Assembly: GCF_003054195.1 (NCBI RefSeq)
Contig: NZ_QBKP01000001.1
Span: 186,001 to 250,000, forward strand
DNA from: Gemmobacter caeni
GTDB taxonomy: Bacteria; Pseudomonadota; Alphaproteobacteria; Rhodobacterales; Rhodobacteraceae
Direction: 5' to 3'
Length of the DNA stretch: 64,000 nucleotides
In this document: piece after piece, positions 25,503 to 34,103 of the stretch
Layout: each line of letters begins with the position of its first letter
How positions within the stretch are numbered: position 1 is the stretch's first letter
Notes under the pieces: model-generated
Database searches by the model: none
Told to the model about the DNA's origin: nothing
The model's input: the letters and a program-made list of their open reading frames with translations, nothing else
Translations under genes and position numbers: made by a program

Positions 25503-26991
25503 CGTGACGCAATTCACCCGTGCCGACTGGCAGGCGCGCGCTGCTGCGCTGCGCTTCCGCAATGAGATCTGGATCGACGGGCGCGCCGTGCCCGCCGCCT
25601 CGGGGGCGCGGTTCGAAAGCGTCAACCCGGCCTCCGGCGCCGTGCTGACCGATGTGGCGCGGGGCGGCGCGGAGGACATCGACCGCGCCGTCGCCTCGGC
25701 CCGCCGCGCGTTCGAGGATGGCCGCTGGAGCCGCAAGACCCCGGCTGAGCGCAAGGAGGTGCTGTTGCGTCTTGCTGCGCTGATCCGCGAGAATGTGCCG
25801 GAGCTGGCGCTGCTGGACAGCCTGGACATGGGCAAGCTGGTGAAGGATGCCGCCACCATCGACGCCCCCGGTTCGGCGCATTTCTTCCAGTGGCATGCCG
25901 AGGCAATCGACAAGCTTTATGACGAGATCGCCCCGACCGGCGGCCGTGATCTGGCGATGATCCGGCGTGTGCCGCTGGGCGTGATCGGCGCGGTGGTGCC
26001 GTGGAACTTCCCGCTGGATATGGCGACATGGAAGCTGGCGCCGGCGCTGGCCACCGGCAACTCCGTCGTGCTGAAACCGGCTGAACAATCGCCGCTGTCG
26101 GCACTGCGTCTGGCCGAGCTGGCGGCCGAGGCCGGTCTGCCCGATGGCGTTCTGAACGTGGTGCCGGGCTTTGGCGAGGATGCCGGGCAGGCACTGGGCC
26201 GTCACGCGGATGTGGATTGCCTCGTTTTCACCGGCTCGACCGCCGTGGGCAAGATGTTCCAGCGTTATGCCGGCGAGTCGAACATGAAGCAGGTCTGGCT
26301 GGAAACCGGCGGCAAGAGCCCGAACCTGATCTTCCCCGATGCCGATCTGGACGCCGCCGCCGACATGGCCGCCTTCGGCATCTTCTTCAATCAGGGTGAG
26401 GTCTGTTCGGCCAACAGCCGGATGCTGGTCCATGCCTCGATTGCCGAGGAAATGATCGAACGCATGGCCGCCCGCGCCGCGCAGGCGCAGCCGGGCGACC
26501 CGCTGGACCCGGCCTCGGCCATGGGGCCGCTGGTGGACCGCAAACATGCCGATACGGTGATGGGATTCATCGCCAGCGGCAAACAGGCCGGGCGGCTGGT
26601 CTGCGGTGGCGAGCGGATCGCGCGCGACGCCTCCGATGCCTATGTGCAGCCCACCATCTTCACCGATCTGCGCCCCGACGCTCGCGTGGTTCGGGAGGAG
26701 ATCTTTGGCCCGGTGCTGACCATCCAGACCTTCAAGACCGAGGACGAGGCGCTGGCCATGGCCAATGACTCGCCCTATGCGCTTGCCGCCTCGGTCTGGA
26801 CCCGCGATCTGGGGCGGGCGCTGTCGGTCTCGGACCGGCTGAATGCGGGGACGGTTTCTGTCAACACGGTCGATGCGCTGAGCGCGATGACCCCGTTCGG
26901 CGGCATGAAACAATCGGGCTTCGGGCGTGATCTGTCGATCCACAGTTTCGACAAATATTCCGCGCTGAAGACGACTTGGATCAAATACTGA
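25495..26991 (+). CDS. Aldehyde dehydrogenase, PuuC-like
   Basis: A 498-residue NAD(P)-dependent aldehyde dehydrogenase. It has VPWNFPLDMATWKLAPAL for cofactor binding, LETGGKSPNL with the general-base Glu (about residue 270) and the catalytic Cys (about residue 304) in NQGEVCSANSR. The closest class by sequence feel is gamma-glutamyl-aminobutyraldehyde/betaine-aldehyde dehydrogenase. It would oxidise an (semi)aldehyde formed after ring cleavage or demethylation. The ATG at 25495 overlaps the DUF1028 stop. It is the last enzyme before lysR. Confidence 0.92.
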   Translation: MNDVTQFTRADWQARAAALRFRNEIWIDGRAVPAASGARFESVNPASGAVLTDVARGGAEDIDRAVASARRAFEDGRWSRKTPAERKEVLLRLAALIRENVPELALLDSLDMGKLVKDAATIDAPGSAHFFQWHAEAIDKLYDEIAPTGGRDLAMIRRVPLGVIGAVVPWNFPLDMATWKLAPALATGNSVVLKPAEQSPLSALRLAELAAEAGLPDGVLNVVPGFGEDAGQALGRHADVDCLVFTGSTAVGKMFQRYAGESNMKQVWLETGGKSPNLIFPDADLDAAADMAAFGIFFNQGEVCSANSRMLVHASIAEEMIERMAARAAQAQPGDPLDPASAMGPLVDRKHADTVMGFIASGKQAGRLVCGGERIARDASDAYVQPTIFTDLRPDARVVREEIFGPVLTIQTFKTEDEALAMANDSPYALAASVWTRDLGRALSVSDRLNAGTVSVNTVDALSAMTPFGGMKQSGFGRDLSIHSFDKYSALKTTWIKY

Positions 26992-26995
26992 TCCG

Positions 26996-27014
26996 GGTTA
27001 GGCTATCCCTAACC
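26996..27014. promoter_or_regulatory. LysR-type operator, site 2 (before lysR)
   Basis: GGTTAGG-CTATC-CCTAACC is a perfect 7-5-7 dyad, 5 bp past the aldehyde dehydrogenase stop and 22 bp before the lysR start. Its core matches sites 1 and 3, pointing to autoregulation. Confidence 0.8.
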
Positions 27015-27035
27015 TGATCACGGCCGAGGTAAGCC

Positions 27036-27989
27036 ATGCCCTTGCGATTCACCCTGCGGCAGTTGGAATACCTCGTGGCCGTGGGCGAATGCGGCTCGAT
27101 TGCGCTGGCATCGGAACGGGTGAATGTGTCTTCGCCCTCAATATCCGCAGCGATTTCGCAACTGGAGCAGGAATTCGGCCTGCCGCTGTTCGTGCGGCGC
27201 CATGCGCAGGGACTGTCGCTGACGCAGGGCGGCAAGCAGTTCGTGGAACAGGCGAAAGTGGTGCTGGCACAGGCGGCGCGGCTGAACGATCTGGCCAACA
27301 GCATCACCGGCAAGGTGCGCGGGCCGCTGAACGTGGGATGTCTGCTGACCTTCGCGCAGGTGGTTCTGCCGCAGCTCCGGCGGAGCTTCGTCGATGCCTG
27401 GCCGGAGGTCGATTTCCACCAGTTCGAGCGCAACCAGTCGGAAATCTTTGACGGATTGCGCAATGCGACGCTGGATCTGGCGCTGAGCTATGATCTGAAC
27501 ATCCCCGCAGATCTGGAATTCGTGGCGCTGGCGACGCTGCCGCCTTACGCTGTCTTGCCCGATACGCATGAGCTCGCACACCTGGCCGCAGTCTCGCCCG
27601 CCGAACTGGCGGACTATCCGATGGTGCTGCTCGACCTGCCGCTGAGCGCCGAATATTTCCTGTCTTTCTTCACCGAAATCGGTGTGCGGCCGCAGATTGC
27701 TGAACGCACCCGCGACATGGCGGTGATGCAAAGCCTTGTGGGTCAGGGCTTCGGCTATTCCATCGCCAATATCCGGCCCTGGTCGGACAACAGCCCCGAC
27801 GGGCGGCGGCTGCGCTATGTGCCGCTGACCGGGCCGGTCAGGCCCATGCGGTTGGGGCTGGTGCTGTCGGAAGGGGCCAGCGCCTCGCAGACGGTGCGTG
27901 CCTTTGTCGACCATTGCCGCGCCAATGTCAGCGCGGAGCGCGCCGCCGGGCTGCGGCTGCGGCTGGACGGGCCGCAGCGCGATTTCTAG
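27036..27989 (+). CDS. LysR-family transcriptional regulator
   Basis: A 317-residue LysR protein with an N-terminal winged helix-turn-helix (RFTLRQLEYLVAVGECGSIA, then SSPSISAAISQLEQEFGLPL) and a C-terminal periplasmic-binding-like effector domain. It sits between the two catabolic operons, all on the plus strand. Sites with its expected T-N11-A geometry lie before the first operon, before itself and before the second operon. The inducer is probably the pathway substrate or an intermediate. Confidence 0.92.
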   Translation: MPLRFTLRQLEYLVAVGECGSIALASERVNVSSPSISAAISQLEQEFGLPLFVRRHAQGLSLTQGGKQFVEQAKVVLAQAARLNDLANSITGKVRGPLNVGCLLTFAQVVLPQLRRSFVDAWPEVDFHQFERNQSEIFDGLRNATLDLALSYDLNIPADLEFVALATLPPYAVLPDTHELAHLAAVSPAELADYPMVLLDLPLSAEYFLSFFTEIGVRPQIAERTRDMAVMQSLVGQGFGYSIANIRPWSDNSPDGRRLRYVPLTGPVRPMRLGLVLSEGASASQTVRAFVDHCRANVSAERAAGLRLRLDGPQRDF

Positions 27990-28048
27990 GCTTCCCCGGT
28001 TGCACAAGACCACGCCACTTCGCCCAAAGCGAAGGCATGACCACCTTG

Positions 28049-28067
28049 CGTTAGCCGCAGCCTAATT
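28049..28067. promoter_or_regulatory. LysR-type operator, site 3 (before the second operon)
   Basis: CGTTAGC-CGCAG-CCTAATT keeps the TTAG-N7-CTAA core of sites 1 and 2 with the same spacing but weaker outer symmetry. It lies 111 bp before the TTG start of the TMADH-like gene. Confidence 0.7.
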
Positions 28068-28178
28068 CCAGCTTCCGAAGGCGATTATTTACCCGAAGCC
28101 CCCTGCCGGGTTCTGCTGCGGCAACCCCGCGTCCCATCGACGCCCCTTCCCGCCCCTCTCAAGACGGAGCCCGGAGCC

Positions 28179-30260
28179 TTGCGCGATCCCCGCTACGACA
28201 TCCTGTTTCAGCCCATGGCCATTGGCCCGCTGACCGCGAAGAACCGTTTCTATCAGGTGCCGCATTGCAATGGCGGCGGCTACCGCGATCCATCCGCCGC
28301 TGCGGCGATGCGTGGCATCAAGGCCGAAGGCGGCTGGGGCGTGATCTTTACCGAACAGACCGAGATGCACCAGACCTCGGAAATCACGCCCTTCATCGAG
28401 CTGCGGCTGTGGGAGGACAAGGATATTCCCGGCCTGCGCAAGATGTCGGAGGCGATGAAGACGCATGGCGCGCTGGCGGGTATTCAGCTTGCTTACAGCG
28501 GTATCAACGGGCCTAATTTCTACACCAAGGAGGTGCCGCTGGCGCCGACCGCGCTGCCGATCCGCACCTTCACCAATGATCCGGTGCAGGCGCGCGCGAT
28601 GGATAAAAGCGACATCCGCAATCTGCGCCGCTGGTTCGTGAACGCGGCGAAACGGTCAAAACTGGCGGGGTTCGATCTGATCTGCCTTTACGGCGCGCAT
28701 GGATTCGGCATCTTCCAGCATTTCCTCAGCCGCGCCACCAACCAGCGGTCCGACGAATATGGCGGCAGTCTGGAAAACCGCTCGCGATTTGCGCGCGAGG
28801 TGGTGGCAGATATGCGCGACGCCGTGGGCGATACCATGGCGCTGACGATGCGGGTCAGCCTTGACGAAAGCATCGGCGACCTGGGCTTTTCCAATGCCGA
28901 GGTGCGAGAGTTCATCGAGATGAACGCCGATCTGCCCGACCTGTGGGATCTGGCGCAGGGGACGTGGGAAGATTGCTCCGGCCCATCGCGCTTCAAGGAG
29001 GAAGCCGCGCAAGAGGTGCTGGTGAAGGGCATCCGCGAACTTTCCTCGAAACCCGTGGTGGGCGTGGGCCGCTTCACCTCGCCCGATGTGATGGCGCGGA
29101 TGATCCGGCAGGGCACGCTGGATTTCATCGGCTGCGCGCGGCCCTCGATTGCCGATCCCTTCCTGCCGAAAAAGGTGGAGGAAGGCCGGATCGAGGATAT
29201 CCGCGAATGTATCGGCTGCAATATCTGCATCACCGGCGACATGACCATGTCGATCAGCCGCTGCACCCAGAATCCCACCTTCATGGAGGAATGGCGCAAG
29301 GGCTGGCACCCCGAAAAGATCGCCGCGCGGGGCGAAAGCGAGAATGTGCTGGTGATCGGTTCCGGCCCCGCCGGGCTGGAGGCGGCGCGGACGCTCAGCC
29401 TGCGCGGCTATGACGTGGCGCTGGCCGAGGCGGGCGATGCGTTCGGCGGTCGTGTGGCGCGCGAACGCTTGCTGCCCGGCCTGTCGGCCTGGGGGCGGGT
29501 GATGGATTACCGGCTCTATCAGATCGGCCAACGGCCGAATGTGCAGATGTATCCGGGGTCGGAACTCGGCGTGGAGGAGGTGCTGGACTTCGGCTTCCAG
29601 AACATCTGCGTCGCCACCGGCAGCCAGTGGCGCGCGGATGGTGTGGCGCGGCAGCATGTGGTGCCAATGCCGGGCTTGGGCAGCCTGCCCGCCTTCACGC
29701 CCGATGACCTGATGGCGGGGCGGATGCCTGCGGGCCGCGTCGTGGTCTATGATGACGATCATTATTACATGGGCGGCGTGCTGGCCGAGCTTTGTGCCAA
29801 AGCCGGTTGCAAGGTCACGCTCGTCACCCCCGCCGCCTTCGTCTCGGACTGGACGCGCAACACGCTGGAACAGGGCGCCATTCACCGCCGTCTGGCGGAG
29901 GCAGGCGTGAAGATCGTGCTGAATACGGGCGTGACCGCCCTGCGCGCCGACGGGGTGGAGGCCAACTGCGCCTATACCGATGCCCGCCGGGTGATCGAGG
30001 CGGATGCGGTGGTGCTGGTCGCCTCGCGCGCCTCGAACGATGCGCTTTACCACGGGCTGAAGGCGCGGCAGGCCGATTGGGCCGATGCCGGCATCCGCAG
30101 CGTGCAGATCATCGGCGACGCCGCCGCCCCCGGCCCGATCGCCTGGGCGACCTATGCCGGCCACCGCTATGCCCGCGAACTCGATACCGGGGTCTGGGGC
30201 GAGGACTGGGGCGATACGCTGTCCTTCCGGCGCGAGATCACCGAACTGGCGGTGGATTGA
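28179..30260 (+). CDS. Trimethylamine-dehydrogenase-like FMN/4Fe-4S/FAD oxidoreductase
   Basis: A 693-residue old-yellow-enzyme family protein with the full trimethylamine/histamine dehydrogenase layout. An FMN barrel (RDPRYDILFQPMAIGP, FYQVPHCNGGG, LYGAHGF) is followed by a 4Fe-4S site with Cys 344, 347, 350 and 362 and a C-terminal FAD/NAD-like domain (VLVIGSGPAGLEAARTL). The start is TTG at 28179, behind GGAG, and gives the normal N-terminus. Relatives oxidatively demethylate trimethylamine, dimethylamine or N-methylproline. Here it most likely N-demethylates a substrate imported by the adjacent ABC system. Confidence 0.9.
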   Translation: MRDPRYDILFQPMAIGPLTAKNRFYQVPHCNGGGYRDPSAAAAMRGIKAEGGWGVIFTEQTEMHQTSEITPFIELRLWEDKDIPGLRKMSEAMKTHGALAGIQLAYSGINGPNFYTKEVPLAPTALPIRTFTNDPVQARAMDKSDIRNLRRWFVNAAKRSKLAGFDLICLYGAHGFGIFQHFLSRATNQRSDEYGGSLENRSRFAREVVADMRDAVGDTMALTMRVSLDESIGDLGFSNAEVREFIEMNADLPDLWDLAQGTWEDCSGPSRFKEEAAQEVLVKGIRELSSKPVVGVGRFTSPDVMARMIRQGTLDFIGCARPSIADPFLPKKVEEGRIEDIRECIGCNICITGDMTMSISRCTQNPTFMEEWRKGWHPEKIAARGESENVLVIGSGPAGLEAARTLSLRGYDVALAEAGDAFGGRVARERLLPGLSAWGRVMDYRLYQIGQRPNVQMYPGSELGVEEVLDFGFQNICVATGSQWRADGVARQHVVPMPGLGSLPAFTPDDLMAGRMPAGRVVVYDDDHYYMGGVLAELCAKAGCKVTLVTPAAFVSDWTRNTLEQGAIHRRLAEAGVKIVLNTGVTALRADGVEANCAYTDARRVIEADAVVLVASRASNDALYHGLKARQADWADAGIRSVQIIGDAAAPGPIAWATYAGHRYARELDTGVWGEDWGDTLSFRREITELAVD

Positions 30261-30263
30261 GCC

Positions 30264-31334
30264 ATGGAACGCAAGAAAGCCATCGAGGTTCAGAACGTCG
30301 CCAAATCCTTCGGCACCTTTCAGGCGCTGAAGGGGGTCAGCTTCGACATCTACGACAACGAATTCTTCACCATGCTGGGGCCGTCGGGCTGCGGCAAGAC
30401 CACGCTTCTGCGCATGATTGCCGGGTTTGAAAGCCCGACCTCCGGCACCATCCGCCTGCATGGCCGCGACATCCTTGACCAGCCGCCGCACAAGCGCCGG
30501 GTCAACACGGTGTTCCAGAGCTACGCCCTGTTCCCGCACATGACGCTGGAGGCAAATATCGCCTTCGCGCTGGAAAATCTGGGCTGGGAAAAGGCGCGCA
30601 TCCGGGACCGCGTGGCGCAGATGCTGGATCTCGTCCACATGACGCAATTCGCCCGCCGCCGCCCGGCGCAGCTTTCGGGCGGGCAGCGGCAGCGCATCGC
30701 ACTGGCGCGCGCGCTGGCCTCGGAACCCGAGGTGCTGCTGCTGGACGAGCCGCTTTCCGCGCTGGACCTGAAACTCCGACAGGCGATGCGGGACGAGTTG
30801 CGCGCCTTGCAGCGCGCCACGGGCATCACCTTCATCTTCGTGACCCACGATCAGGAAGAGGCGCTCGACATGTCCGACCGCATCTGCGTGCTCGGCGCGG
30901 GCGAGGTGCAGCAGATCGGCGCCCCGAACGAGATCTACGAAGACCCCGAAAACCGCTTTGTCGCGGATTTCATCGGCGAGACGAATTTCCTGCCCGCCGA
31001 GGTGGTCTCGGTTGAGGGCGACCGGGCCACGGTGACAACGCCGCTGGGGCCGGTCACCACCTGGCACAAGGGCGCGGTGGCGGGGGCGCCGGCGATGCTG
31101 TCCCTGCGCCCCGAAAAGATCGGGATGGAGGATCAGGCGCAGGGCCACGCGCTGCATGGCACGATCACCGGACGCAATTACATGGGCGGCTATACCCATT
31201 ACACGGTCACGGTGAACGGCATCGAACTACGGGTGTCGAAGCGCAACGCGGTGTCGCATGGTGCGAGCCTTGCCGTCGGCGCCCCGGTGCGACTGGCATT
31301 CCGCCCCGACAGCGCCCGGGTGCTCGCACGATGA
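30264..31334 (+). CDS. ABC transporter ATP-binding protein, PotA-like
   Basis: The 356-residue ATPase of a polyamine/opine-type importer. It has Walker A GPSGCGKTT, the signature LSGGQRQRIALARAL, Walker B VLLLDEPLSALD and the switch FVTHDQEEAL, followed by a TOBE domain in the last ~110 residues. It begins 3 bp after the flavoenzyme stop and overlaps the first permease gene by 4 bp. The transported compound is probably a cationic or betaine-like amine, by analogy with PotABCD. Confidence 0.93.
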   Translation: MERKKAIEVQNVAKSFGTFQALKGVSFDIYDNEFFTMLGPSGCGKTTLLRMIAGFESPTSGTIRLHGRDILDQPPHKRRVNTVFQSYALFPHMTLEANIAFALENLGWEKARIRDRVAQMLDLVHMTQFARRRPAQLSGGQRQRIALARALASEPEVLLLDEPLSALDLKLRQAMRDELRALQRATGITFIFVTHDQEEALDMSDRICVLGAGEVQQIGAPNEIYEDPENRFVADFIGETNFLPAEVVSVEGDRATVTTPLGPVTTWHKGAVAGAPAMLSLRPEKIGMEDQAQGHALHGTITGRNYMGGYTHYTVTVNGIELRVSKRNAVSHGASLAVGAPVRLAFRPDSARVLAR

Positions 31335-32209
31335 GCTGGCGCGATTTCCGCATCTGGGGCCTTGCCCCCGCCTGGGTCATCATGGCGCTGACGCTGGTCT
31401 TGCCCATCGCCATCGTGGTGCTGGTGAGCCTTTCCACCCGCGGCGCCTATGGCGGGTTTGACTGGGGCCTGTCCTTCGACAGCTACGCGAAGATCCTGTT
31501 CGAGGAGGATTGGGACGGCAACCTTGCCTTTACCCCGCAATACCTGGCCATCATCGGGCGCACGCTGTGGCTTGCCGGGCTGACGACGCTGATCTGCGCG
31601 GTGCTTGCCCTGCCCGCCGCCTATGTCATCGCGCAGGCCCCGGCGCGCTGGAAGGCGGTGCTGGTCTATCTGGTCACTCTGCCCTTCTGGGTGTCGATGA
31701 TCGTGCGGGTCTATGCCTGGATCATCATTCTGGGCAATGACGGGGTGATCGAGAAAACGCTGCGCGGACTTGGCCTTGTCACCGATATGGACAGCCTTCT
31801 GTTCACCAATGGCGCCATGCTCACGGGGTTGGTCTACAGCTATATCCCGCTGATGATCCTGCCGGTTTTCGCCAGTATCGAGAAGCTGGACCCCGCACTG
31901 ATCGAGGCAAGCCACGATCTTTACGGCTCGCGCTGGGTCACCGCGCGGCGGGTGATCCTGCCCCTGACCCTGCCGGGGCTGATGGCTGGCGCGGTGCTGG
32001 TCTTCGTGCCCTGCCTTGGCGCGGTGCTGGAGCCGATCCTTCTGGGCGGCGGCAAGACCATGATGATGGGTAACCTGATCCAGACCCAGTTCGGCGGCGG
32101 GCGCAACTGGCCCTTCGGTGCGGCGATTGCCGTCACACTCATGGTGCTGGTGATGGTGTTCCTGATGCTGAACGCGCTGCGTGCGCGGCGGGAGGTGGGC
32201 CATGCGTGA
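31331..32209 (+). CDS. ABC transporter permease, PotB-like
   Basis: A 292-residue inner-membrane permease with about six helices. The EAA loop that contacts the ATPase reads EASHDLYGSRWVTARRVILP. The last helix region ends FLMLNALRARREVGHA. The start overlaps the ATPase gene as ATGA, and the end overlaps the second permease gene by 8 bp, so all four transport genes form one unit. Confidence 0.92.
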   Translation: MSWRDFRIWGLAPAWVIMALTLVLPIAIVVLVSLSTRGAYGGFDWGLSFDSYAKILFEEDWDGNLAFTPQYLAIIGRTLWLAGLTTLICAVLALPAAYVIAQAPARWKAVLVYLVTLPFWVSMIVRVYAWIIILGNDGVIEKTLRGLGLVTDMDSLLFTNGAMLTGLVYSYIPLMILPVFASIEKLDPALIEASHDLYGSRWVTARRVILPLTLPGLMAGAVLVFVPCLGAVLEPILLGGGKTMMMGNLIQTQFGGGRNWPFGAAIAVTLMVLVMVFLMLNALRARREVGHA

Positions 32210-32993
32210 CGTGCGGCGCTATCCCGGCGCGCGGATCTTCACCGCGCTGTTCTTCGTCTGGCTTTATCTGCCGATCCTTGTGGTCATCGCCTACAGCTTC
32301 AACGAAAACCGCCTCGCCTCGGTCTGGACCGGGTTTTCCTGGCGGTGGTATGAAAGTGCTCTGCAAAACCGGGCGCTGCTGGATGCGGTGCAGATCTCGC
32401 TGACCGTGGCCGGCATCGCCACCGCCATCGCCACTACGGTCGCCCTGATGGCGGCGCTGGTGCTGGTGCGGGGGCGTGAGGTGAAACTGCGGCGACTGTC
32501 GGAGACCGTGGTGAACCTGCCGCTTCTGCTGCCGGAAATCGTGCTGGCGGTGGCGGTGCTGATCCTGTTCTCGCAGATCGGGTTGCAGAACGGCCTTCTG
32601 AAACTGGTGATCGCGCATTCCGCCTTCTGCATCCCCTTCGCCTTCCTCCCGATCCGCGCCCGCCTGCAAGGAATGGAGGCCGACTTCGAGGAAGCCGCAC
32701 AAGATCTTTACGCCTCGCCCTGGGTCACCTTCCGCCGTGTCACCCTGCCGCTGATCGCACCGGGGGTCTTTGCCGGGGCGATGCTGGCCTTCGTGATCTC
32801 GATGGATGATTTCATCACCTCGAACCTGCTCAACTCCGGCGGCTCGACCACGTTGCCGGTCTATATCTTCGGCCTGATCAAGCAGGGCACCACGCCCGAG
32901 CTGAACGCGATTTCCACGCTGATCGTGCTGGGCTCGCTGATCCTTGCCACCACAGCCCTCGTGCTGACCTTCCGCAACCCCGACCGGGCATGA
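32202..32993 (+). CDS. ABC transporter permease, PotC-like
   Basis: The 263-residue second permease. It has six hydrophobic segments and the EAA loop EEAAQDLYASPWVTFRRVTLP. The chosen ATG at 32202 follows GGAGG inside the end of the PotB-like gene; an earlier in-frame start at 32181 is less likely. The binding-protein gene follows after 29 bp. Confidence 0.92.
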   Translation: MRDVRRYPGARIFTALFFVWLYLPILVVIAYSFNENRLASVWTGFSWRWYESALQNRALLDAVQISLTVAGIATAIATTVALMAALVLVRGREVKLRRLSETVVNLPLLLPEIVLAVAVLILFSQIGLQNGLLKLVIAHSAFCIPFAFLPIRARLQGMEADFEEAAQDLYASPWVTFRRVTLPLIAPGVFAGAMLAFVISMDDFITSNLLNSGGSTTLPVYIFGLIKQGTTPELNAISTLIVLGSLILATTALVLTFRNPDRA

Positions 32994-33022
32994 AGACCCG
33001 ACCATCCTGACAGGAGAGACAG

Positions 33023-34051
33023 ATGACCAGAACCACCCGCCTTCTTGGCCTGACCGCCGCCCTTGCCACCCTGCCGCTGGCCGCCATGGCCGAGGGAGAG
33101 CTGCATATCTACGCATGGTCCGACAGCATCGCCCCCGATCTGGTGGCAAAGTTCGAGGCCGAGACCGGCATCAAGGTCACCATGGACGGCTTCAACGCCA
33201 ATGAGGACCTGCTGACCAAGTTGCAGGCCGGGGCCTCGGGCTATGATCTGGTCACGCCCTCGCAGCATTTCGTGCGGCTCATGATTGATCAGGGGTTGCT
33301 GGAAGATATCGACGCCCATGACCTCGCCGCCTATCAGGCCGTCGATGAAAAATGGCGCGGCCAGTGGTGGGATGAAACCAACGAATATTCCATTCCGCTG
33401 GCCTATGGCACCGCTGGCTTCACAGTGAACCGCGACCAGTACAAGGGGCCGGTGGATAGCTGGTCTGTGTTCTTTGAGCCGACGGAAGACCTGAAGGGCA
33501 AGATCGCGCAGCTTTCCTATCCCGACGAAATCGTGGGCGCGGCGCAGCTTTACCTTGGCATTCCCTTCTGCACCGAGGACTCGGCCGAAATGAAGCGCGT
33601 CTACGACCTGCTGGCCGCGCAGAAGCCCTTCGTCGCCGCCTATACCAGCGACAATATCGAAAACCGGATCGGCGGCGGTGAAGTGGCGATGCATTTCTGG
33701 TGGGACGGCAATTCGATGAAGACCCGCGCCAATGATGGCGCGCCCATCGAATATGCCATGCCGAAAGAGGGGCTGGTGGGCTGGCTGGACAGCTTCGTGG
33801 TGCCGAAGGGCGCGTCGAATGTCGAAAACGCCAAGAAGTTCATCGACTTCATGTCGACACCTGAAAATGCGACGGCGCAGTACAATTACTACGGCCATTC
33901 CGCTCCGGTGAAGATCGACACCGCCACCGCGAAATACACGCCGGAGAACGCGCCCGAGCTGTTCCCGACGGTGAAGGTGGAATTCTCGCGCGCCTGCTCG
34001 CCCGCCGCGCAGGATCTCGTGACCAAAGTCTGGACCCAGCTTCTGCAATGA
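33023..34051 (+). CDS. ABC transporter substrate-binding protein, PotD-like
   Basis: A 342-residue periplasmic binding protein. The signal peptide MTRTTRLLGLTAALATLPLAAMA is cleaved after residue 23, and the mature protein opens EGELHIYAWSDSIAPDLV, the PotD/PotF pattern. FNANEDLLTKLQAG and ASGYDLVTPSQHFV line the ligand cleft region in homologues. Its ligand decides what the locus consumes. A strong terminator follows before the amidohydrolase gene. Confidence 0.92.
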   Translation: MTRTTRLLGLTAALATLPLAAMAEGELHIYAWSDSIAPDLVAKFEAETGIKVTMDGFNANEDLLTKLQAGASGYDLVTPSQHFVRLMIDQGLLEDIDAHDLAAYQAVDEKWRGQWWDETNEYSIPLAYGTAGFTVNRDQYKGPVDSWSVFFEPTEDLKGKIAQLSYPDEIVGAAQLYLGIPFCTEDSAEMKRVYDLLAAQKPFVAAYTSDNIENRIGGGEVAMHFWWDGNSMKTRANDGAPIEYAMPKEGLVGWLDSFVVPKGASNVENAKKFIDFMSTPENATAQYNYYGHSAPVKIDTATAKYTPENAPELFPTVKVEFSRACSPAAQDLVTKVWTQLLQ

Positions 34052-34058
34052 TCCCCTC

Positions 34059-34089
34059 GCCCGGCGGCGCCTGTCGCCGGGCCTTTTTT
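34059..34089 (+). terminator. Rho-independent terminator after the binding-protein gene
   Basis: GCCCGGCG and CGCCGGGC (8 bp) with an 8-base loop are followed by C and six T residues. It lies 7 bp after the binding-protein stop and only 15 bp before the amidohydrolase start, so that gene depends on readthrough or its own signal. Confidence 0.88.
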
Positions 34090-34103
34090 CACCGGAGACA
34101 GCC

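Noticed and set aside
28656-31199. An 847-codon minus-strand open frame
   Set aside because: It is antisense to the TMADH-like flavoenzyme and the PotA-like ATPase and has a composition rich in His, Gln and Arg that fits no family.
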